The position numbers and the translations under genes are program-made. Below, piece by piece: positions 1 to 8,800 of a stretch of DNA of 17,115 nucleotides (its first letter is position 1; each line of letters opens with the position of its first letter). The notes under the pieces were generated by a model. That model saw only the letters and a list, made by a program, of their open reading frames with translations. It was not told where the DNA came from and did no database searches. Origin of the DNA: Gemmatimonadota bacterium. GTDB taxonomy: Bacteria; 4572-55; J002. Location of the stretch: the NCBI GenBank assembly GCA_003697105.1, contig RFFQ01000141.1, positions 1-17,115 of the forward strand. Reading direction: 5' to 3'.

Positions 1-56
1 GACCCCGATATAAAAATGTCTATTCATAACATAGGGGGTGCGGAATGTCGGTTGTA

Positions 57-1979
57 TTATCGCAACAAGATCATTGGTTTGCTGATGGTTTGGTTTGGTG
101 TGACCAGCCGGTAGCTGTACATTCCACTGGCAACGGCTTCACCTTGCTGATTCTTACCATCCCAATATACGGTGTATGAGCCGGCGGTATGGGACTGATC
201 CACTAAAGTGCGAATCAATTCTCCTTTCAGATTGTAAATACCCAATTTTACCGGGCTGGCTTGTGCCAGATCGTAGCGGATCGTGGTTTGGGGGTTGAAC
301 GGGTTCGGGTAATTCTGATGGAGACTCGCGATTTTCGGTACGGCGGTACTTTGTTGTTCTACGGGCACAGAGGTGTACCACTCTACGGGCTGGTAGGGTG
401 CTCGCACGTACAAAATATCATGCGGGAATGCCGGTGCAGAGCCTTCTGCGCCGTAAGACAGGTTAAACATCACATCCAACCCCCAGCCAGCCTGAGCGTG
501 GCTATGGGTGGTCGGTCCCGGTATTTTTGCCGAAATGCCCGCGCTGGTATCGCCAGCATCGCTGTACAGGACACCGGGGGCACTCCACCAATCTTCACCG
601 TCCTCATCTCCGCCCATCCAATGGAAGTAACTCATGCGGACTTCAGTCGCATCACCTAAACCAACACCCCAATCACCTTCTTCGGTCAAACCAATCAAGA
701 CGGTGTCCCAACTGGTATAGACCAGATATAAATTGTCATCCTCATCAATTGCCATCGACCCTGCACCGGCAAGCCCTTCGTGCAATGTATCTGCAAAGAC
801 CTTTTGGGGAGTTGTCCAGGCGCTCATATCGCGGGGGTTTTGGCTGCGGCAGTAATACATCAACCCACCAAAACCAACATCGTAATATCCGCTAAGTAGC
901 CCTTGATCCAAGTCTGCCGGCGCAATGGGATTGGCATACGTTACCACATGGATATATCCCTGCTGGTCCACAACCACATTCGGGAAACAGGGTGCTAGCC
1001 AGCCATTATCTGGGTTGACCTCTTCGGGACTCTCGTAGGGATAGTAAAAATGCTCTGGACCGCCAATCAAAACGGTTTCCCCTTCATCCAAGGCGGCAGG
1101 TTCCCAGGTCTCGGTTTCATGGTCAAACCGTTTACCGCGCATGTCGGGCCACCCGTCCCCGTTGACATCTCCATGCCAAAACAGATACGCATCGTGTGTG
1201 ACCGGATCAACTGCGATATGCGGGAAATTCTCGCCCCGATTCGTGGGGTCACCCACAACTTGGGTCAAACCCTGCCATTCACCTGCCTGATTCTTCCAGT
1301 CAAAATAGAGATTACCTGCCGAGTTATACCGGTAAAACCCCAAATAGATTTCGTCAAGAGAGTTGACTCGCGCCATGGGGAAGGAAAATCCGCGTTCCGA
1401 AGGCAGGTTGAGGTTGCCTTCGTACGTCCACGCTTGGAGGAGGTGATCATAAGTCAAATATGCCATTTGGAGCGAATTGCGGTCACTGGGTGTAGGTACG
1501 GTGGTATAGGCAAAAAACGCATGCACAATCCCATCAGAGGTCACCGCCAGAGTTTTGCGCCGCACACCGGTGGGTTCAATGGGAGCGAGTACACCCAGCA
1601 AAGATTGGTGGTCCCAAAACTGAAAGTCCGATGTCCACGAGCCATAGCGTAAGTCTGTTGCGGTGGACTCATCGTTATCACCGCTTTCAAACAGGGACAT
1701 GACATCATCCGAGCCGGTAATCCGAACTACCTGCGGGATGTAGCCGTAGATTAGCGGGTAGTTGGCGAAGCTATTGCCATACATAATATCTTCCGCGACC
1801 ACATTGACTCCCTCCGGTGGAGGGGTGCGCAACATCGCTCCGGGCGTTCGGGGTGCGGACTGTACGGCATCTTCTGCCGGATTCGCCACGAAAGTTTGTG
1901 CCGGATGCTCAATTGTGCGGGCAGACACGACTCCCACACCGAACACCAAACACCACAGGAACAGCCTAAATGACTTCAT
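57..1979 (-). CDS. Exported beta-propeller-like protein with C-terminal FlgD-like sorting domain
   Basis: A 640-residue secreted protein of unknown substrate. Residues 1-20 form a signal peptide (basic KSFR, hydrophobic core, likely cleavage after VSA). Residues about 140-530 hold repeated strands of the form 'hxxDxxxxhhhxxY/W' (AVTSDGIVHAFFAY at 145, IAVDPVTHDAYLFW at 255, VVVDQQGYIHVVTY at 335, MAIDEDDNLYLVYT at 409), as in sialidase-like beta-propellers. DVNGDGWPD at 271-279 resembles a calcium-binding DxNxDGxxD loop. Residues 552-640 match the FlgD-like Ig / Por secretion-tail type: NYPNPFNP at 556-563, then IYNLKGELIRTLV, WDG, GEAVASGMYSYRL and a terminal hydrophobic-Arg. In the family this tail directs outer-membrane translocation or surface attachment. 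An upstream in-frame start at 2042 would lie inside the neighbouring phosphoesterase gene and add 21 residues before the signal peptide. The ATG at 1979 has AGGAGGT just upstream, so I use it. It is the last gene of the leftward run. The domain call is firm; the molecular role is unknown. Confidence 0.9.
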   Translation of the reverse strand: MKSFRLFLWCLVFGVGVVSARTIEHPAQTFVANPAEDAVQSAPRTPGAMLRTPPPEGVNVVAEDIMYGNSFANYPLIYGYIPQVVRITGSDDVMSLFESGDNDESTATDLRYGSWTSDFQFWDHQSLLGVLAPIEPTGVRRKTLAVTSDGIVHAFFAYTTVPTPSDRNSLQMAYLTYDHLLQAWTYEGNLNLPSERGFSFPMARVNSLDEIYLGFYRYNSAGNLYFDWKNQAGEWQGLTQVVGDPTNRGENFPHIAVDPVTHDAYLFWHGDVNGDGWPDMRGKRFDHETETWEPAALDEGETVLIGGPEHFYYPYESPEEVNPDNGWLAPCFPNVVVDQQGYIHVVTYANPIAPADLDQGLLSGYYDVGFGGLMYYCRSQNPRDMSAWTTPQKVFADTLHEGLAGAGSMAIDEDDNLYLVYTSWDTVLIGLTEEGDWGVGLGDATEVRMSYFHWMGGDEDGEDWWSAPGVLYSDAGDTSAGISAKIPGPTTHSHAQAGWGLDVMFNLSYGAEGSAPAFPHDILYVRAPYQPVEWYTSVPVEQQSTAVPKIASLHQNYPNPFNPQTTIRYDLAQASPVKLGIYNLKGELIRTLVDQSHTAGSYTVYWDGKNQQGEAVASGMYSYRLVTPNQTISKPMILLR

Positions 1980-1982
1980 GAA

Positions 1983-1989
1983 ACCTCCT
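1983..1989 (-). promoter_or_regulatory. Shine-Dalgarno site fixing the start of the exported protein
   Basis: AGGAGGT read on the minus strand, 3 nt before the ATG at 1979 (4 nt if AGGAGG is taken as the core). This slightly short spacing supports the internal start that places the signal peptide at the N-terminus. Confidence 0.7.
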
Positions 1990-2016
1990 TTGGGTGTTGT
2001 GAAAAAATGAAAAAGG

Positions 2017-2778
2017 TTAAAAGACGGGTAATTCTCTGCCAACAGGCAACAGAGTTTTTGCCGTGAACTGTACGTGATCCGGCATTAATTCGTAAATCCA
2101 GTAGGGATGCGGGCGTTCACAGAACGCCGGAATCACGGCGAAGGTGGTCGTACCGGTCTGAAACGGTTTGACACCGGAGTGATAATGCCCGCTGAGCACC
2201 AAGCGCACTTTGCCGCTATGGACGATCTGATCCTGCAAGACGGCAGCATCGCGGTAGTTATGCGGGTATTCATGATCGATTTCCGGCGCAATAACAAAAT
2301 GTTGGATGTGGATTTGGGGGCGGGGGTCATCGTCTTGCAAAACCCGCTCAAAACGGTCGCGTTGTTCCCCCACGCGTTCCGGTACGTGATCGGCGGCTTC
2401 GGCGTCGCAAAACGTGATGATGCGATACCCTTGAATCGTATGTTCTACCGGCAAATCCCCAAAAACGGCGTGATATACCTCATATTGATCGTGATTACCG
2501 GGCAACACCACGTACGGAAAATCAAGCGGGTAGAGCATATCCGCAATGACGTACAAATCGGCTTCCGCTTGAGCTTGCCGCTCGGGGTTGTCCATTTCGT
2601 CCAAGGGATAATCCAGCAGATCGCCACTAATCACCAGCAGGTCAGGGTCTTCAAACTGAATTTGGCGCAGGAGTTCATGGAGGCGGTCTGGCATTTCTCG
2701 ACTTTTACGGTACGGAAAATCGGAGGTACCCGGTAGGTGATCCCGCAGATGCAAATCCGAAACATGTACAATTTTCAT
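2017..2778 (-). CDS. Calcineurin-like metallophosphoesterase (CpdA/YfcE-like superfamily)
   Basis: A 253-residue cytosolic dimetal phosphoesterase. All family metal-binding motifs are visible in order: D8-x-H10 (VSDLHL), G52-D53-x-x-D56 (SGDLLD), G94-N95-H96-D97 (PGNHDQ), H160 in HIQHFVIAP, and G197-H198-x-H200 (LSGHYHSG). This is the layout of class III cyclic-nucleotide phosphodiesterases and related nucleases or phosphodiesterases, and the length fits that group. The substrate (cAMP, other phosphodiester or phosphomonoester) cannot be told from sequence. A GTG at 2799 is possible, but the ATG at 2778 starts right at the canonical first strand MKIVHVSDLH and has GGAAGGAG about 11 nt upstream, so it is preferred. 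It lies 27 nt after deoC and 37 nt before the exported protein gene, so it is probably co-transcribed with both. Confidence 0.92.
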   Translation of the reverse strand: MKIVHVSDLHLRDHLPGTSDFPYRKSREMPDRLHELLRQIQFEDPDLLVISGDLLDYPLDEMDNPERQAQAEADLYVIADMLYPLDFPYVVLPGNHDQYEVYHAVFGDLPVEHTIQGYRIITFCDAEAADHVPERVGEQRDRFERVLQDDDPRPQIHIQHFVIAPEIDHEYPHNYRDAAVLQDQIVHSGKVRLVLSGHYHSGVKPFQTGTTTFAVIPAFCERPHPYWIYELMPDHVQFTAKTLLPVGRELPVF

Positions 2779-2805
2779 AGATGTTGTTTCTCCTTCCACA
2801 GTTGC

Positions 2806-3609
2806 CTAGCCGTTAATGATGCGGATGCTTGCGCTAGCCCCTAACCGGTTGGCGCCGGCTTCAATCAAGGAGATGGCATCTTGCCGGGTCCGGATGCCGC
2901 CGGAGGCTTTCACCCCGAGCGTATTTCCGACGGTTTGTCTCATTAACTGAACATCGGCGACCGTGGCACCTCCAGAAGCAAAGCCGGTGGAGGTCTTGAC
3001 AAAATCGGCTCCGGCGGCTTTTGCCAGTTGGCAGGCAACCACTTTCTCATCATCGGTGAGCAGAGCGGTCTCAATGATGACTTTGCACAAGGCGTTGTAG
3101 CCGTAGCATGTTTCCACCACGCCTTGAATATCCGCCATAACCCATTCATAATTGCCGGCTTTTAGTGCCCCGATGGGGAGCACCATATCGATTTCGTCTG
3201 CTCCGGCAAGGAGGGCTATTTCGGCTTCCATGACTTTGATTTCGGGCAGATTTGCCCCCAGTGGAAAGCCGACGACGGTGCACACCTTAACGTCACTTTC
3301 TTCCAGCAGTTGCGACGCCAACGGCACAAACCCGGAATTGACACAAACGGAGTAAAACCCGTGTGTGACCGCTTCTTCACAAAGTTGCCGGATATGATCC
3401 GATGTGGCATCCGGTTTCAACAGCGTATGGTCAATAATACCGGCAATATTCTGGATCAGTGTCGCCGGATCGGATTCCACCGGCGGCAGTAACGTGCCTG
3501 CCAGCAAGTAAAGGGGGGGAATATACTCATTCATTTCGGGGTCATGGTGGTGATGATCGGGATCATGATGCTCGGGATGACAATCACAAGAATGGGTGTG
3601 GTCATGCAT
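2806..3609 (-). CDS. deoC: Deoxyribose-phosphate aldolase with His/Cys-rich N-terminal extension
   Basis: Class I aldolase cleaving 2-deoxyribose 5-phosphate to glyceraldehyde 3-phosphate and acetaldehyde in deoxynucleoside salvage. It has 267 residues; the catalytic TIM barrel covers about 50-267. Visible signatures: [11 protein letters not shown] at 59-69, [11 protein letters not shown] at 110-120, [10 protein letters not shown] at 138-147 with proton-relay Asp141, FVKTSTGF at 203-210 with Schiff-base Lys205, and GVKASGGIR at 232-240 with Lys234. The oddity is residues 1-23: ten His, two Cys, five Asp and one Glu, which look like a metal-binding tail. They are followed by about 25 linker residues before the normal start of the family. 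A strong AAGGAGGT just before the ATG at 3609 shows the extension is probably translated. Spacing is 22 nt from the DUF2953 gene and 27 nt to the phosphoesterase. Enzyme identity is very secure. Confidence 0.97.
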   Translation of the reverse strand: MHDHTHSCDCHPEHHDPDHHHHDPEMNEYIPPLYLLAGTLLPPVESDPATLIQNIAGIIDHTLLKPDATSDHIRQLCEEAVTHGFYSVCVNSGFVPLASQLLEESDVKVCTVVGFPLGANLPEIKVMEAEIALLAGADEIDMVLPIGALKAGNYEWVMADIQGVVETCYGYNALCKVIIETALLTDDEKVVACQLAKAAGADFVKTSTGFASGGATVADVQLMRQTVGNTLGVKASGGIRTRQDAISLIEAGANRLGASASIRIING

Positions 3610-3614
3610 GGGAT

Positions 3615-3622
3615 ACCTCCTT
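3615..3622 (-). promoter_or_regulatory. Strong Shine-Dalgarno site of deoC
   Basis: AAGGAGGT on the minus strand, 5 nt before the ATG at 3609. It decides the start codon, and so the presence of the His-rich extension in the protein. Confidence 0.8.
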
Positions 3623-3631
3623 CAGTGGGGG

Positions 3632-4378
3632 TTAGGGTGATGATGGATTTTTGGATTCAGGTTGATTTGGGGGAGGTTCGGCGTGGTGTTGGGGTGGAAA
3701 AAGCCAACCCCCCCGCCGCCACTCTTTCCAGAAGTCGAATGCCGAAGCAATAATTGCCAGTAGGATATGCCAAGGACGGATTTTGAAGGTTAATTCAACA
3801 TCTCCTTCGTAGCCGGCTTGCTGAAAATTCGGTGTCAGGTTCACATATGCCTGGCGCGGAAAGAACGGGCGTAGGGATTCGATCACCCCAAACGCCGTAC
3901 CGGTTTGCGCCGGATTATGAAGTCCGTAGGTTCCGTCAATGGTGATATTATCAATCTGGAAAGGTTTCACCAATCGTTTTAACGTTCGTAGGACTTCATC
4001 ATAATATTTTTTCGTCATGTCAACGGCAAATTCAATATCCTCGCGAGTAATTTCCGGGAGTTCGAGTTCTCGCAGTTTGGTGACTCGCTCTTCAAGTGTA
4101 ACCGGTTTGACCTCTTTTCTTTGTTTTCGTCGCGCAATTTGTTGACGTAGTGCCCGTTCACGAGCGATCCGGATCACGTAGGCGGTGTCCCGCTCAAATA
4201 GGGCACCGACACCAAATAATCCTTCAAAATACGTGAAGGTTACGCGAAATTGATGGTATTCTTTTCGCCGGTGGGCAAAGGTGATATAAATCGGTGTGAG
4301 CAGGAAAAGGATGCCCGTGAGTCCGATCAGTGCCAATGGAATGAATAGCAGCCAGAATAAAAGGGTCAGAATCATCAT
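3632..4378 (-). CDS. Membrane-anchored DUF2953-like protein
   Basis: A 248-residue protein of unknown function. Residues about 2-35 are a long hydrophobic stretch (ILTLLFWLLFIPLALIG...) likely to span the membrane. A basic, charged middle (about 70-135) follows, then the signature YGLHNPAQTGTAFGVIES at about 151-168, which resembles the 'G-x-DPAxTGxxxG' core of DUF2953 proteins. A second hydrophobic segment lies near 203-217, and the C-terminal tail is Pro-rich. The reading frame is open up to 4486, and an ATG at 4426 is possible. However, a sigma70-like promoter at 4417-4446 and the position of the membrane segment favour ATG at 4378 (or the next codon, 4375). No clear Shine-Dalgarno precedes it, so the start is uncertain by a few residues. 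It is first in the leftward run. The family call is from memory of the motif. Confidence 0.75.
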   Translation of the reverse strand: MMILTLLFWLLFIPLALIGLTGILFLLTPIYITFAHRRKEYHQFRVTFTYFEGLFGVGALFERDTAYVIRIARERALRQQIARRKQRKEVKPVTLEERVTKLRELELPEITREDIEFAVDMTKKYYDEVLRTLKRLVKPFQIDNITIDGTYGLHNPAQTGTAFGVIESLRPFFPRQAYVNLTPNFQQAGYEGDVELTFKIRPWHILLAIIASAFDFWKEWRRGGWLFPPQHHAEPPPNQPESKNPSSP

Positions 4379-4416
4379 TTGGGGTTTCTGGGGGTCATTG
4401 AAATGGTGTTTTGGCG

Positions 4417-4446
4417 AATATACCATGTATTTTAACAAAGCGTCAA
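4417..4446 (-). promoter_or_regulatory. Candidate sigma70-type promoter for the leftward operon
   Basis: On the minus strand TTGACG (4441-4446) is followed after 18 nt by TATATT (4417-4422). Transcription would start near 4410, about 30 nt before the ATG at 4378. The upstream in-frame ATG at 4426 would then lie inside the promoter. Confidence 0.5.
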
Positions 4447-4494
4447 GATAAATTCCCGAAGATTCTATTCGCATCGTGCGGATCAACGTGTGCC

Positions 4495-4517
4495 AAATTT
4501 CGGCGATTCCGAATTTT
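4495..4517. other. Imperfect inverted repeat in the divergent promoter region
   Basis: Arms AAATTTCGG (4495-4503) and CCGAATTTT (4509-4517) pair in 8 of 9 positions around a 5-nt loop, followed by one further T. It could be an operator or a weak terminator-like hairpin between the two promoters. No regulator gene in the window points to it, so the role is a guess. Confidence 0.25.
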
Positions 4518-4521
4518 TAGC

Positions 4522-4550
4522 TTGTGGTTTTGTCTTGAATTTACTAGGAT
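4522..4550 (+). promoter_or_regulatory. Weak candidate promoter for the signalling operon
   Basis: TTGTGG (4522-4527) and TAGGAT (4545-4550) are separated by 17 nt. Both boxes are imperfect matches to the sigma70 consensus (3/6 and 4/6). It is the best placed pair I can see upstream of the seven-gene run. Confidence 0.3.
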
Positions 4551-4669
4551 ATTACCTGAAAATGGTTTATTGTCCCAATTTCCCCTGAGCGGTGTTTTTG
4601 CTGGAGACCGGTATATCAAATGAGGCACCTCCGGTGGAACCGCCAACGAACCCTCTTCATGAAAGACAT

Positions 4670-5896
4670 ATGCGAGACCAACAAAAAAACCGAGCTCAAT
4701 TGATTGCCGAATTGAACCAACTCCGCGAGGAAAATGCGAAATTGCACCGAGCGACTCGCAATTTTGAACTGCTACAAAAAGTGGTTGAACAAAACGAAAC
4801 ACATCTTCTCCTACTCCAACAAAGTGCCCATATTGGTATCTGGCAGTGGGACTCGAAGGAAAATCATATAACCTTGACCCCTCTGCTGTGTAATATCTTG
4901 CAGATACAATCGCCTGTTCCGGTAGATGATTATCTGGCACACGTCCACCCGGCAGATCGGGAGACCGTGCAGGCATGGCTAGAAGCCTTGTTCCATCCGG
5001 CAGAGTTACCCCCGCCGGTAGAGTACCGTTGGATGTTGCCGGATGGGATGGGAGTACGGTGGCTCCAGAAATACCCGTTCGCGGAGCAAACATCTACCCC
5101 GAATATCCCCTCTATGCGCGGTATTTTGCATGACATTACGGCGTTTAAATCCACCGAGATAACCTTAAAACAAACCGCAGAACAGTTCCAGTCCATATTT
5201 CGGCAACATCCCTGTAGTTTTATCCTGTTTGAAGTCCAGTTCAACACCCAGCACCAACCGTGCGATTACGTTATCGTAGATTTGAATCCGGCATGTGAAG
5301 CCCTCACCGGATTGAATCGTGAGACGGCGATTGGGCACAATATCCTACAGTTAGTACCAGACCTTAATCCCCAATTGTTAGTGGTTGCCCGGAAGACCGT
5401 CTTAACCAAAACGGCGCACCATTGCGAGTATTACTCGGAGTTACTGGATAAATATTTGTGGGTACAGTTCTTCCAACCCCAGCCCCATCTGCTGTGCCTG
5501 ATGTTTGTGGATTTGAACCTTGATTTCCGGCAGACCCCCTCTGAGGAGACAGAAGCGTACCAACGCTTTTTTGAGAATAGCCCCTTTGTGATGCTCATCA
5601 TCGACCCGGAAAATGGGAATATCATTGAGGCAAATCCTGCCGCGTGCACGTTTTATGGATACCGGAGTGATGTCCTGATCTGCAAACGGATTCAGGATAT
5701 TAACACTCTCAGTGAGGATCAAATTGCGCTCGAAATGGATCAGGCACGACAGGAAAAACGAGATTATTTTAAATTTAAGCACCGGATTGCCTCCGGTGAG
5801 GTCGTGGAGGTGGAGGTGTACAGCCGCCCGATCCGGCTGTTTGGGCGGACATTGCTCTATTCGATTATCATCCCCACCCGTGATGAAATGCCATGA
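4670..5896 (+). CDS. Triple-PAS sensor protein without a kinase domain
   Basis: A 408-residue cytosolic protein made of sensor domains only. Residues 3-50 are a charged, heptad-like coiled coil (LIAELNQLREENAKLHRA). PAS-A covers about 48-165 (GIWQWDSKEN, then HPADRETVQAW, EYRW, LHDITAFKS). PAS-B covers about 170-285 (VIVDLNPACEALTGLNRE). PAS-C covers about 295-405 (FFENSPFVMLIIDPENGNII, EANPAACTFYGY). No HisKA, HATPase, GGDEF or HTH region follows; the protein ends right after PAS-C. Its stop overlaps the next gene by 4 nt (ATGA), so the two are translationally coupled, and it may serve as a detached sensory partner of that kinase. The ATG at 4670 begins the coiled coil. An in-frame GTG at 4592 would add 26 Pro-rich residues; neither has a good ribosome site. 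No ligand can be inferred. Confidence 0.85.
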   Translation: MRDQQKNRAQLIAELNQLREENAKLHRATRNFELLQKVVEQNETHLLLLQQSAHIGIWQWDSKENHITLTPLLCNILQIQSPVPVDDYLAHVHPADRETVQAWLEALFHPAELPPPVEYRWMLPDGMGVRWLQKYPFAEQTSTPNIPSMRGILHDITAFKSTEITLKQTAEQFQSIFRQHPCSFILFEVQFNTQHQPCDYVIVDLNPACEALTGLNRETAIGHNILQLVPDLNPQLLVVARKTVLTKTAHHCEYYSELLDKYLWVQFFQPQPHLLCLMFVDLNLDFRQTPSEETEAYQRFFENSPFVMLIIDPENGNIIEANPAACTFYGYRSDVLICKRIQDINTLSEDQIALEMDQARQEKRDYFKFKHRIASGEVVEVEVYSRPIRLFGRTLLYSIIIPTRDEMP

Positions 5897-8800
5897 AAAA
5901 AGAAATTGCTCGCTTAAAACGTAAACTCAAAACGGCTTCCGGTAAAAAACGGCTTGATTTACTCAATGAATTAGCCAAACTGTGTTGGAATATCTCTGTT
6001 GAGGACGCCAAGCGGTACGCCGAAGAAGCGATCTTGCTTAGTGATGAATTGGATGATTCCGGTAGTAAGTTGCGGGCAATGCTGAACTTAGCAAGTTGCT
6101 ACTGGAGCGTGAATCACTTGGATAAGACCCTCCAAATTCTGTTAGATGCGTTGGCTCTCGCGGAGAATATCGGAGAACCGTTACCCCTGTATTTGACCCA
6201 GAACAACCTCGGTATCGTTTATTATGACCTGAAAAAATACGATAAAGCAAAGCACTTTTTTGAACGCGCTTTGGAAATCCACCAAAATAAACTGGATGAT
6301 GACCAGCAATTGACGCCGCTGTTGGTCAATTTGGGGAATTTAGAGATTGAGTTTGGCCATCCCCCCAATGCGCTAGAGTACTATCAACGTGCTTTGCAAC
6401 TTGCAAAAACCGCTGAAGATTGGAATCGAGTCATAATCTGTCTAAACAATATCGGTAGTTACTACAAGAAGCACACCACCGACTATGAAGAGGCACTGCA
6501 TTACTACCAGCAAGCGTTAGCGGTCAATGCGGATGACATGCCGCAAGGCAAAGCGCAGACCTTGGTTTATATGGGTGACCTATTTACGATATGGGGTAAA
6601 CCGGCAGAAGCACAAAAATATCTATCTGAGGGATTGGAGCTAAGCCAGCAATTAGACCGGAAAGATTTGATTCAGATTGCCTATAGCAGCCTTTCGCGCA
6701 TGTATGCCACTACCGGCGACTACCAACGGGCTTTGGAATGCTACCAAAGTTATGTTGCGGTTAAAGATGAAGTTCTGAATCAGGAGACCGCCGCACGAAT
6801 TGCGGAAATGGAAGCCCGGTACGAATCCCAGCGCCGGGAACAGGAAGCCGAAATCTACCGGCTTAAAACTCAAGAATTGGAGCAGACGCTAGATCAATCT
6901 GAACGGTTGTTGCAAACGATCATCAACACCGTGCCGGATTGGATTTACATCAAAGACCCGCAGTTTCGTTATTTGCTGGTCAATAAGAGTTTTTGCGAGG
7001 CACTCAACAAACCGGCAGAGCAGATCATTGGCAAAACTGATTTAGAGTTGGGTTTCCCGGAAGAGTTGGTGTTCGGGGATGAAAGTGAAGCCTTGCGCGG
7101 ATTTCGGGTGGATGATGAAGCCGCTTTACAGGGAGAAACTCGCCACAATTCCTATGATGTGGCGCAGATTGGCGACGGTAGTATTCGCATTTTTGATACC
7201 TACAAAATGCCATTGTATAATAGCTCCGGGCAGATTTATGCCATTTTGAGCATCTCCCGGGATATTACGGAACTCAAGCAAGCGGAAGCCTCTCTCCGCG
7301 AAAGTGCCACCCGCCTGCAAATTGCCCTGCAAAACATACCGGTCATGCTGGATGCAATCGATCAAGATTTTAATATTGTCGCATGGAATGCCGAATGTGA
7401 GCGCATCACCGGCTACAGCGCCGCCGAAATTGTCGATAATCCCAAAGCAATGGAAATGCTCTATCCCGATCCAGAATACCGTAAAAAACTGTTTGCCGAG
7501 TGGCGTCAAATCTCCGGTGATTTCCGAGATATGGTCTCCACCTTGACGTGTAAAGATGGTACGGAACGAATTGTGGCGTGGTCTCATAACTCCATGAAGC
7601 ACATTTTGCCCGATTTGTTGCATTGGGAAGTTGGTATTGATATAACGGAACGCACCCGGGCGGAAGCGGAACTCCGCCAGCACCGGGATCAACTGGAAGA
7701 GATTATCAAAAAGCGAACGGCGGACCTCATGGAGGCAAAAGCCCGGGCGGAAGCGGCAAATCATGCTAAGAGTGCCTTTCTGGCAAATATGAGCCATGAA
7801 CTCCGCACCCCCCTAAACGGCATTTTGGGGTACGCCCAGATCATGAAACGGGATCAGAATTTGCCTAAAAAACATCGCAATGCCGTTGATATTATTCAAC
7901 GTAGCGGGGAGCATCTACTAACCTTAATTAATGATATTCTCGATCTCTCAAAAATCGAAGCCGGAAAGCTAGAACTTCAACCGGCGGAATTTAACTTTTT
8001 GCGTATGTTGAAAAATCTGGTTGATATGAAGCAAATTTTGGCAGAACATAAACAACTGGAATTTCATTACGACATCCTTTCGGGACTTCCTCAGATCGTC
8101 TTCGGAGATGAGAAGCGTATCCGGCAGATTTTACTCAACTTGATTAGTAATGCCATCAAATACACCCTTGAGGGGCACGTGACCTTCCGCGTGGGCTATC
8201 ATTACCAACGTATCCGCTTTGAGGTGGAAGATACCGGTATTGGGATTCCCAAAGATAAACTGGACGATATTTTTCAACCGTTCCATCAGGTCAGTGCCGC
8301 CGCCGCACGGTTGCAAGTGGAAGGTACCGGGTTAGGATTAGCAATTAGCCAACGTCTGGCGCAAAAAATGGGCAGTTGTATCTACGTGGAAAGTGAGGAA
8401 GGCCACGGCTCCAGATTTTGGTTTGATCTGGATTTGCCACCGGTTTCCCCCGAAAATTGGGTGATCGAAGATGAACCGGCAACGATTACCGGCTATTACG
8501 GTGAACAAAAACGCATCCTGGTTGCCGACGACAAACCGGAAAACCGGATTGTCTTTATGGATATGCTCTTGCCCTTGGGTTTTGAGGTCTTTGAAGCCGT
8601 TAATGGGCAAGATGCGATTGAACAAGCAGAGGCGTTACGTCCCGATGCCATCCTGATGGATTTTGTGATGCCCGTGATGGATGGTTTGGAGGCCACACGC
8701 TATATCCGGCAGCACCCCCAAATCAAGGATACCGTGATTATCATGGTCTCTGCCAGTGCCTTTGAACATACCCGGGAGGATAGCCGCGCCGCCGGGTGTA

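Larger units (their letters stand above)
4379..4669. other. Divergent intergenic region
   Basis: About 290 nt separates the leftward operon from the rightward signalling operon. It is AT-richer than the genes and holds the leftward promoter, a weaker rightward candidate, and a hairpin at 4495-4517. Short frames crossing it (for example 4411-4623 plus) lack ribosome binding sites and recognisable protein features. Part of 4592-4669 could be coding if the PAS gene starts at the GTG at 4592. Confidence 0.6.

Noticed and set aside
1-56. Terminator after the exported protein gene
   Set aside because: Only a 4-bp GTTG/CAAC pairing near the stop codon and no T-run; too little sequence remains before the window edge.
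1050-1652. Plus-strand frame of 200 codons
   Set aside because: Antisense to the exported protein gene, with no ribosome site or domain.
2107-2736. Plus-strand frame of 209 codons
   Set aside because: Antisense to the metallophosphoesterase, whose catalytic motifs are all intact.
4411-4623. Plus-strand frame of 70 codons in the intergenic region
   Set aside because: No start signal, no similarity recognised, and it runs across both promoter candidates.
4443-5093. Minus-strand frame of 216 codons opposite the PAS gene
   Set aside because: No recognisable domain, overlaps a clear PAS-coding frame, and low-complexity shadow composition.
7126-7797. Minus-strand frame of 223 codons inside the hybrid kinase
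   Set aside because: Antisense to well-conserved PAS domains; no family features of its own.
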